From positions 1-64,000 of the forward strand of contig NZ_LECT01000055.1 of the NCBI RefSeq assembly GCF_001027925.1: a stretch of DNA of 64,000 nt, read 5' to 3'. This stretch comes from Rhodopirellula islandica (GTDB taxonomy: Bacteria > Planctomycetota > Planctomycetia > Pirellulales > Pirellulaceae). How positions within the stretch are numbered: position 1 is the first letter of the stretch; every line of letters starts with the position of its first letter. Positions 27,860 to 33,391 of this stretch are shown here, piece after piece. The notes below the pieces were generated by a model. It was not told where the DNA came from and made no database searches. It saw only the letters and a list, made by a program, of their open reading frames with translations. Position numbers and translations under genes: made by a program.

Positions 27860-28429
27860 GTGACACACACGTCCCAACGCTTCTCGATTGTTGACCTTCT
27901 GTCGCTGGTCGCTGCTTTCTCGATCGCTTTTGCGATATTGGTGTTTCACCGTCGACGATGGGCAGCTTTTGGTGCGGATTGGACCTCAATCAACACTCTT
28001 ACCGTGAACTGGTTTGGGTTCGGCATGACGCTCTGCGTTTGCAGTTTCTACCTTGGCCTTATGGTTCTCCGTCGTCGCCCTGACCGCAGATTGCTTGCCA
28101 GCTCTCCCGGACGCGCAGCGACTCTTGCGATTTGCATCGCTTCTCTGCTTGCAATGCTCACAAGCTGGGACTCGTTCTTTGCCTCAGTCTTTTCGCTACC
28201 GGTGACTCTTCTTCATCTGCCTTTCACTATCGGTGGCTCTCCTCTGGTTGCCGCCTCTGCAGGACTAACTGCTTGGATTGCGGTGTCCGTAACAAGTGAC
28301 GCCCAACTGCCGCCAGATTGGCTGGATCGATCCGGAAAAATCTGCACCGTATTTTGGTTGCTGCTATCTTTCGCTCAACCTGTTTTAAACTTGGAGGTCT
28401 TGAAGGCGATCGGGTTTCCCCTTGATTGA
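27860..28429 (+). CDS. Cassette 3: multi-pass membrane protein, hypothetical
   Basis: From the GTG at 27860, 28 bases after the attC core, the 189-residue protein shows at least four hydrophobic segments (IVDLLSLVAAFSIAFAILVF, WFGFGMTLCVCSFYLGLMVL, ATLAICIASLLAML, ICTVFWLLLSFAQPVL). The frame is open further upstream to 27689 but would cross the attC and the intron 5' end. There are no catalytic motifs. The cassette lacks the expected GGGTAAC end core after its stop; the next frame begins immediately, which suggests a deletion fused two cassettes. Confidence 0.65.
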   Translation: MTHTSQRFSIVDLLSLVAAFSIAFAILVFHRRRWAAFGADWTSINTLTVNWFGFGMTLCVCSFYLGLMVLRRRPDRRLLASSPGRAATLAICIASLLAMLTSWDSFFASVFSLPVTLLHLPFTIGGSPLVAASAGLTAWIAVSVTSDAQLPPDWLDRSGKICTVFWLLLSFAQPVLNLEVLKAIGFPLD

Positions 28430-28471
28430 CTTCTGCCGTGCACCCGTGCCTACTCGGCTCGATGCCAGGAG

Positions 28472-28849
28472 TTGCTCGAGTCACTTGGGCGCGATGTGTC
28501 TGCCGCCGACGAAGAAGGAGGCGAAGTCGATCAACCGGACTTGCTGTGTGAGCACTGCGGCAGCGACCGACGGGAGCTGCTCGCTCAGACGGCGAAGCCA
28601 TCTTGGAAAGAACTGATGTGGCGAGAGAGCGACAGTTGCCCGTGGTGGTATGCTGACCTGCAACGCGAATCGCATCGGAAGTTCTGGGCGGAGTCCTATG
28701 GAGAGGACTTTCACGATTGGTACCTGCAAACTCAGGTAGAAAGTGCAAAGGAGCACGAGCAAGATCGTCCACCGGCGATTCAACTGCCCTTGCCCGGCCT
28801 TGCCGCTTCCCGGCCATACCAAGAATCGTATCTGGTAGACTCTTTCTAG
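28472..28849 (+). CDS. Probable 5'-truncated cassette gene with a CxxC pair, hypothetical
   Basis: The frame encodes a charged protein of at least 125 residues with LLCEHCGSDRRELLAQ, a two-Cys knuckle, and an aromatic stretch, CPWWYADLQRESHRKFWAES. It ends ...SYLVDSF. No ATG is available; TTG at 28472 is nominal and the same frame is open back through 28430 (RAYSARCQELLESLG looks coding). The true start was probably lost at the junction with the preceding gene. An attC site follows at 28901. The function is unknown. Confidence 0.55.
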   Translation: MLESLGRDVSAADEEGGEVDQPDLLCEHCGSDRRELLAQTAKPSWKELMWRESDSCPWWYADLQRESHRKFWAESYGEDFHDWYLQTQVESAKEHEQDRPPAIQLPLPGLAASRPYQESYLVDSF

Positions 28850-28871
28850 CGAATCAGACGCCCTGATTCGC
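28849..28871 (+). terminator. Hairpin after the truncated cassette gene
   Basis: GCGAATCAG and CTGATTCGC pair over nine bases with a five-base loop, starting on the last base of the stop codon. There is no clear T-run, so it may be a weak terminator or part of an extended attC region. Confidence 0.3.
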
Positions 28872-28900
28872 TTCCCCGCCCAATCCAGTGCGGCGACAAA

Positions 28901-29000
28901 GTTCAACGCACGATCTATTCGCAAGTCAGGCGATCAGCTCAACCATCAACGTTGAGCTTTATTAACGCCTGACCAGCGGATAGATCGCAATTCGTTATCC
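28901..29000 (+). other. attC-like site of a second type
   Basis: The cores are GTTCAAC (28901-28907) and GTTATCC (28994-29000). The arms CGATCTATTCGC, GTCAGGCG and CGCCTGAC, GCGGATAGATCG pair almost completely, with a further inner stem AGCTCAAC/GTTGAGCT. Unlike the other sites there is no single unpaired G and A; instead there is a small internal bulge. GTTATCC opens the next cassette, whose end core GGATAAC matches it perfectly. Confidence 0.65.
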
Positions 29001-29038
29001 GACTGAATCTCGCACAAAGTACATCTTAGCTAGTGAAC

Positions 29039-29844
29039 ATGGACAGTGAACGCACCGAACTGGAGGCGCGATTGCTGCGGCAGGAGCATCGCTGGGTCCC
29101 GCTTGTCTGCAACTTCCTTACACGGAAGACCAAATACCCAGACCCAAACGATCCTCGGCGTTCCGCTGTCGCGAAAGCACTTTGGCTCAACCTGCTCTTT
29201 TCACCGACGACGGTTGCTGGCGGCGGTTTTGCCATCGCGTTGATTACGGCCTACCTTCTCTTTCAACAAAACCAACTGCTTCAATCGTCGCTGTTTCCCT
29301 CGCCGAAATTTACGGCAATGATACGGCCAATGGTAAGGGCGGGTATCGCAGCACCAGAAGAATCGGCGATTGCTTCTCCGGATATCGGGATTGAAGGAAG
29401 GCTCTTGAATTCGCGTTCGCTGCAAATGACGCTGGCGCACTCTACGTCGCTACCGTCAACCTTAAGCTAGCGTATATTGATTCTGCCGGTAACGTTTTTC
29501 GCGAGTTGGTGTTCGAGGCAAAACAGGAAACGCAGTTACCAGTAGTTGCAAAATCGTCAATCGTTCCCGTCGAATTGCGGTTTACGCAATTTGGCGACAT
29601 TACCTCCTCCACTGCACCGGCCCCCGTAGACAAAGGTCCCTACCGCGTTAATGCTGTATTTAGCTTTTCTGGATTGGATTCCGCCGGGGAGATCTGGTCG
29701 GCAATGCTTGATACCGATGTGATCGTTATTGATGGCGGGGAAACAGACTCTCGCGAAGCGGCATTGTATCTCAACGGTTCTGGCGACGCTCTTCGGGCTG
29801 TGTTTCATCGTGGTGCTCCTCCTGACCCGGTTGACGGCGGATAA
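29039..29844 (+). pseudogene. Cassette 4: membrane protein gene with a frameshift
   Basis: The first frame encodes a cytoplasmic head with a membrane helix (TTVAGGGFAIALITAYLLFQ) up to about SPDIGIEGR. The coding signal then moves to another frame near 29395-29410 (ALEFAFAANDAGALYVATVN and on to PVDGG), ending at 29844. Joining them needs a one-base shift, consistent with a one-base deletion. The C-terminal half looks like an extracytoplasmic beta domain. The stop overlaps the attC core GGATAAC (29839). It could be two genes, but the second half has no start of its own. Confidence 0.6.
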
Positions 29845-29929
29845 CCAGAGAATTGCACGCGAGTGGCGGTGGCGAGCGTCTCGAAGTGGATGACCAACTC
29901 CCGCCACCGCGTGATTTCCGTCGTTCGTC
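29839..29929 (+). other. attC site 3, intact
   Basis: GGATAAC, 9 bases, unpaired G, CACGCG, unpaired A, GTGGCGG; then a loop; then CCGCCAC, CGCGTG, 9 bases and GTTCGTC. The arms are perfectly complementary apart from the extra G and A. The left core overlaps the stop codon of the preceding gene. Length is 91 bases. Confidence 0.88.
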
Positions 29930-29951
29930 CTACTTATCGACTTGCTGTCCA

Positions 29952-30380
29952 ATGACCAAGCTCTTATCCGTCATACTGATTCTGCTAATCTCTTCTGTTA
30001 ATGCAGAGGATGCGGCAGTCAGCAGCGACGCATCCCTTGCACGAACAGAAGTCGCAAGGTTTCGTGTGTCGTCGTCAGGGATCGTTACCGCAAAAACCAA
30101 TAAACGTTGGACCACGGGAATTACGCAAGTCCCGCTTCCTTTGTCCGAAACGGGAGAGTCTGGCTTGGTAATTTCGATGGCATTTTCTCGCGGTGGCCTG
30201 AACGCGGCCGACCTTCGCGTCGCGGCTTTGGACGCTGACGGGCAGGACTTACCTCTGCCACGACAAACAAGGGCCTCAGCAACTGGGACCGAGCATTGTG
30301 TGGTCACATTCGTTTGCCGCTTTGACCACGCCATCGAGAACATTCACTCAATTTCCATCCGCAGATGCGTAACCAAATGA
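29952..30380 (+). CDS. Cassette 5: small secreted protein, hypothetical
   Basis: The ATG at 29952 gives a 142-residue protein with a clean signal peptide, LLSVILILLISSVNAEDA. The mature part is beta-rich with a WTTGITQVPLPLSETG and GLVISMAFSRGGLNAADLRV pattern and a single CVVTFVC pair. The longer frame from 29853 would run through the attC and is rejected. The end core GACGAAC at 30383 lies just past the stop and exactly complements the start core GTTCGTC. I recognise no family. Confidence 0.7.
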   Translation: MTKLLSVILILLISSVNAEDAAVSSDASLARTEVARFRVSSSGIVTAKTNKRWTTGITQVPLPLSETGESGLVISMAFSRGGLNAADLRVAALDADGQDLPLPRQTRASATGTEHCVVTFVCRFDHAIENIHSISIRRCVTK

Positions 30381-30382
30381 CG

Positions 30383-30474
30383 GACGAACCAAGCGATGAA
30401 CCGAAGTCGCGGTAGCCGGGCGATTTCGCAACGGAAAGTCAACTCCCGCGACTCGGTTATCGCGACCGTTACGC
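30383..30474 (+). other. attC site 4, intact
   Basis: GACGAAC, 8 bases ending GCGAT, unpaired G, AACCGA, unpaired A, GTCGCGG; a loop containing TTTCGCAACGGAAAGTCAAC; then CCGCGAC, TCGGTT, 9 bases and GTTACGC. The stem is perfect over 18 bases per arm apart from the two extra left-arm bases. This is the clearest site in the array. Confidence 0.9.
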
Positions 30475-30484
30475 CAAGAATTAG

Positions 30485-31000
30485 ATGATGCGTCAGATCG
30501 CCATTCCCGCAACAATTGCCACGCTAATCGTTTGCACAGGCATGCATTCACACGCCGAGGATCAAGCCAAGGACTCTTCGGTTGAAAAACATCTTGCCAG
30601 GTTGCAATGGCTGTATTCACCCAACGACGAAGCAGATGCAGATCCTCAGCATACGAAGATCTGGCTGCGTGACGTTCATCTCGATGACGACAGTTTTTCA
30701 ACGCTAAGCGGTGGATTTCTCGGGCTCGGGTCGTATGGTTCTGCTCTGTCCTACTACACCGCCAAGATCGACAAGCAACTTGACATTGATGAAGATTCGC
30801 CATCGCCGATTCAAGGAACTTCAGATACTGGAAACTACATTATCCATCGTCTTCACAAGGACGGACAGCCGAAGCGACATAGAATTGTCCTAAGAACAAA
30901 AGATGCCGATATCGTGACCGAACTTAGGGAATACCCACGCGCGACATTCACTGTCAGCTACGGGATTAGGATCGTTTGCTTCATACGTCCGCGACGATGA
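30485..31000 (+). CDS. Cassette 6: secreted protein, hypothetical
   Basis: A 171-residue protein with an N-terminal signal (IPATIATLIVCTGMHSHAED) and an acidic mature domain without recognised motifs. The ATG at 30485 lies ten bases after the GTTACGC core. The matching GCGTAAC lies 23 bases past the stop. Nothing identifies a function. Confidence 0.68.
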   Translation: MMRQIAIPATIATLIVCTGMHSHAEDQAKDSSVEKHLARLQWLYSPNDEADADPQHTKIWLRDVHLDDDSFSTLSGGFLGLGSYGSALSYYTAKIDKQLDIDEDSPSPIQGTSDTGNYIIHRLHKDGQPKRHRIVLRTKDADIVTELREYPRATFTVSYGIRIVCFIRPRR

Positions 31001-31023
31001 TCGTTCATTCGCAGCTCAATCTG

Positions 31024-31033
31024 GCGTAACCAT
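31024..31033 (+). other. attC site 5, left part, split by intron B
   Basis: GCGTAAC at 31024-31030 is the exact reverse complement of GTTACGC, which opens this cassette at 30468. Three bases later the intron 3' end begins. Confidence 0.75.
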
Positions 31034-31918
31034 CGGGATAGGGGCCCGGTTGCCCGGGCCCCCACCCACACCACCTAGCACGCGGGACCGCACGAGGCAG
31101 GTCGGCAGGAGTCTTTCGGCATTTGGACTGTTTCGGTAAGCGTCGTTGCTCCCACGTACAACCGGGGCTAACGCCCAAACGGCTCACATGATTATGCCCG
31201 ATCATTCCTGCCGACCTGCCGAGGAGGTCGAGCACGAGTTTCAAGTCAGCGCGTCGCCGCGATGCCCCAAGCCATTGGACCGACAGCTTCGCCGCTAAGA
31301 GATTGCCATCCGGCATCGCCTCCTTCGCGAGAGGAAGTCGAACCTTGCTTGCTCGTTCCCTTCCGGCCTTCGCCGACCACCGGGGCCGACTACGATGCCC
31401 TCTGCTGACTTCTCGCTGCACGGTCATACGTTGCCGCCTTTCGGGCAAGCCCTACTCACGGGTACGCATCGAGATCTCCCCGAAGAAGGGACGTCCTTGA
31501 TCGTTCAAGAACACGTGATCTGTCCCCGCCCGAGTCCTTGATCGACATCCGCTCAGAACTCCATCAAGGCATCCGCCGGGCTTCCGGTACGGCTTCTCGA
31601 TCAGCAGCCCACTGTGATCCAAGGGATCGCTCCGCGACGGGCCTGGAGTCGTCGGCCTCGTATCAAGTTTCTGTACGTCACCTGGCGGGGCCTGGCGAGA
31701 AGATGTCCAGCGACGATTCTTTGCTGGCTTACCGATCATCTTCGCAGGTTTCCTCCCCACGGTTTGTCACCTCCCCGCAGTTGCTCCGGGTTGCTTGGTG
31801 AATGGCCTCGGACTGCCTTTCTTCAGAGCTACATTTGGTAGACTGACTCCTCGAAAGAAACCGGAACGAAGTACAGGGGGACTTGCACCCCACAAGATCA
31901 CGCCCATGTCGGGCGTAC
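31034..31918 (-). mobile_element. Group IIC-type intron B, ORF-less, with a MITE in domain V
   Basis: This is the most complete copy. The minus strand starts GTACGCCCGACATGGGC with downstream GTGATCTTGTGGGG and GCAAGTCC blocks, and ends with a GCAA-capped GC-rich domain VI and CTATCCCG. Without the nested 125-bp element it is about 760 bases, too short for a reverse transcriptase, and no such frame is present. Flanking DNA is an attC left core on one side and an attC right arm on the other. The MITE interrupts one strand of domain V, so the intron is probably not splicing-competent. Confidence 0.8.
31096..31220. mobile_element. AGCAGGT-family MITE-like element, 125 bp, nested in intron B
   Basis: Its ends are GGCAGGTCGGCAGGA and TCCTGCCGACCTGCC, a 15-bp perfect inverted repeat, flanked by GA on both sides. 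Removing the element and one GA restores the domain V sequence of intron A1 at the aligned position (where A1 has TA). Length and interior nearly match the copy at 50027. Confidence 0.85.
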
Positions 31919-31996
31919 TGCAACGAAGTGGCGGTGGTGCGTTTCCTGGTGAGATCAATGTCGTCTCCCGCCACCCGCTGATCCCGACCGTTCTGG
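31919..31996 (+). other. attC site 5, right part, after intron B
   Basis: Following the intron 5' boundary are G, CAACGA, A and GTGGCGG, which is the standard left-arm pattern. Then come a loop, CCGCCAC, CCGCTG, nine bases and the core GTTCTGG at 31990-31996. The intron therefore sits just outside the unpaired G of the left arm. Confidence 0.78.
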
Positions 31997-32003
31997 CACT
32001 GAA

Positions 32004-32477
32004 ATCGTACTCGTACTCAGGGCGCAGCCCGGTACTCGTACTCCTACTCGAAACGAATCCTGATGACCGAGCCCATCTTCGACCACGACCGACTCGACGT
32101 TTACCGTCTATCGATCGACTACGTCGCATCGTCGTTTGAGATTGCACGGTCGTTGGAAGGCCCGCATCGTCACGCTCGCGACCAGTGGTTACGTGCGGCT
32201 CAATCGATCCCGCTGAATATCGCCGAAGGCAACGGAAAACTGCAGCCTCAAAGACCGCAATCGTTTTCTCGATATCGCGAGCGGTTCAACGCTCGAGTGC
32301 GCTGCAATCCAGGATGTCCTCACCGCGACCAAAGGCCTCAACTCGGATCGGAATTCGAAACTCAAGGCGATGCTCAAGCGAATCGTATCGATGTTGACCC
32401 GACTGATCGCACGTGCCGAAACTGTCGGTGAGCCCGGAGTCGAGTACGAGTACCGCTGCGCTGAGTACGAGTACGAT
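32004..32477. repeat. Inverted repeats of about 40 bp flanking the four-helix-bundle gene
   Basis: The left arm, 32004-32043, begins ATCGTACTCGTACTCAG and ends CGGTACTCGTACTC. The right arm, 32442-32477, is its reverse complement apart from two 2-base indels (36 of 36 aligned bases match). Each arm itself contains two GTACTCGTACTC-type words. The arms bracket the gene body at 32063 and lie inside the cassette, between its start core and its attC. Confidence 0.85.
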
Positions 32478-32564
32478 GGCGCGGACGAGCAAGAACCATG
32501 GGATGCAACGAAGCGGCGGCAACGTCCTTCCATGACATCCAAGTCTTCTCTCGCCGCTCGCTGA
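32063..32564 (+). pseudogene. Cassette 7: four-helix bundle (S23/IVP-like) protein gene, frameshifted
   Basis: The N-terminal half DHDRLDVYRLSIDYVASSFE and AQSIPLNIAEGNGK is typical of four-helix bundle proteins first known from 23S rRNA intervening sequences and related to Avd. After GNGK the family sequence continues in the next frame from about 32245 (SLKDRNRFLDIASGSTLECA, then AAIQDVLTATKGLN and LKRIVSMLTRLIARAE). A one-base insertion explains it. The second frame reads through the right inverted repeat (VEYEYRCAEYEY) and closes in attC. Confidence 0.8.
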
Positions 32565-32579
32565 TCCCAAACGTTGTGT
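32490..32579 (+). other. attC site 6, intact
   Basis: CAAGAAC, 8 bases, unpaired G, CAACGA, unpaired A, GCGGCGG; a loop; then TCGCCGC, TCGCTG, 9 bases and GTTGTGT. One arm pair is mismatched. CAAGAAC matches the reverse complement of this cassette's start core GTTCTGG at six of seven positions. Confidence 0.8.
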
Positions 32580-32605
32580 CCCTAATCGAACCGCAGCGTG
32601 CTCCA

Positions 32606-33187
32606 ATGTCCAAGCTGATTGCGTTTTACGCACTGGTAGTCGGTCTCGTCGTTTTTAGCCAAGGTTGCACGGATACGCCGCCCGGTTCTGTCGAAGCTGA
32701 ATCCAATGATGACCGCAGTATTTGTCGCGACATTCAAATTGTGTTTCCGAAGGCTGAATACAGTTACACACTCGAAGAGGCGACCAAGGGAATTTCCATT
32801 GCATATCAAATTGTCGTTCATCGTGACGTGTCAGGCATAATCCCGCTTCCGCTAGATTCGGGACATGCGATGTTACCCGGGCTCAGTGGACTCATTCCGT
32901 TCGAGGAACTCTCTGGCAATGGACAAAGTTACCGTTTAATAAATCTCGGTCTTGGAGACCTCCCCTCTACGACGCCAACCACAATTACAAGAGGCTCGTA
33001 TTCGAGCACCTTTGCATGGGACGGTTGCAATTGGTCGGGCGGAGATGACTATGGCCATCCCAAAGGGGCTCCTTTTCCCGCCGGAGAATACACCCTTCGG
33101 GTCAGTTGTATCGGGCAGGAAGTACTTGAAGAGTCAAAGCTCGACTTTACGATAGAATCAAGCGTCCGCGTTCGACTCAAAGAATGA
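32606..33187 (+). CDS. Cassette 8: putative lipoprotein
   Basis: The ATG at 32606 gives 193 residues with a lipoprotein-type leader, FYALVVGLVVFSQGC, where the Cys would be lipidated. The mature part is beta-rich and contains DGCNWSGGDDYGHPKGAPFP and AGEYTLRVSC, suggesting an Ig-like fold. The frame is open to 32498, but that would cross the attC. The end core ACATAAC at 33240 matches the start core GTTGTGT at six of seven. No family is recognised. Confidence 0.7.
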   Translation: MSKLIAFYALVVGLVVFSQGCTDTPPGSVEAESNDDRSICRDIQIVFPKAEYSYTLEEATKGISIAYQIVVHRDVSGIIPLPLDSGHAMLPGLSGLIPFEELSGNGQSYRLINLGLGDLPSTTPTTITRGSYSSTFAWDGCNWSGGDDYGHPKGAPFPAGEYTLRVSCIGQEVLEESKLDFTIESSVRVRLKE

Positions 33188-33239
33188 ACGAACGATTGCT
33201 CGCAGGCCAGACCACAATCAAATGGAACCCGTGTACGGG

Positions 33240-33280
33240 ACATAACCAATAAGGATTTGACTTCGCGTGGATGCGACGGT
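33240..33280 (+). other. Last attC site, left part, truncated
   Basis: ACATAAC (33240-33246) fits the expected ACACAAC with one transition. The expected arm does not continue; RAYT-derived sequence begins at 33281. No GTT core follows before the autotransporter gene, so the array ends in a broken site. Confidence 0.5.
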
Positions 33281-33360
33281 CATGCGGCCAAGGGGCCGAA
33301 AACGGGTTCGCTTTCCTGGACAACCCAACAAAGAGGCCCGCCCCTCTGATGTCCCTGCGT
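33281..33360 (+). pseudogene. 3' fragment of a RAYT gene
   Basis: Starting at CATGCGGCCAAGGGGCCGAA the sequence matches the last 61 bases of the RAYT gene at 36846-37370 almost exactly (one change before the GGACAACCC block), and continues with TGATGTCCCTG as that gene's 3' flank does. Only the tail of the gene is present. Confidence 0.8.
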
Positions 33361-33391
33361 GGGTAACCGCACTGCAACTGTCGAGCGATAA

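Larger units (their letters stand above)
24918..33246 (+). other. Chromosomal integron cassette array lacking an integrase (CALIN-like)
   Basis: Eight cassette starts (GTTNNNN) at 24918, 25729, 27826, 28994, 29923, 30468, 31990 and 32573 precede small plus-strand genes. Cassette-end cores (NNNNAAC) occur at 25645, 26172, 28901, 29839, 30383, 31024, 32490 and 33240. Start and end cores are perfect reverse complements in cassettes 1, 2, 4, 5 and 6, and match 6 of 7 in cassettes 7 and 8. This is expected because both cores come from one attC in the circular cassette. Cassette 3 has no matching end and seems fused to another. Array polarity puts a missing integrase to the left. Confidence 0.85.

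Noticed and set aside
30366-30372. GCGTAAC as the left core of attC site 4
   Set aside because: It matches the right core by chance; GACGAAC at 30383 has the usual spacing to the unpaired G and complements the start of its own cassette.
31538-31841. Plus-strand frames SRRPRIKFLYVTWRG... repeated at 26585, 27399 and 31614
   Set aside because: The repetition comes from copied minus-strand intron RNA sequence, and the frame has no start or family.
24918-33246. A genomic island integrated at a tRNA
   Set aside because: I found no tRNA or direct att repeat at either edge.
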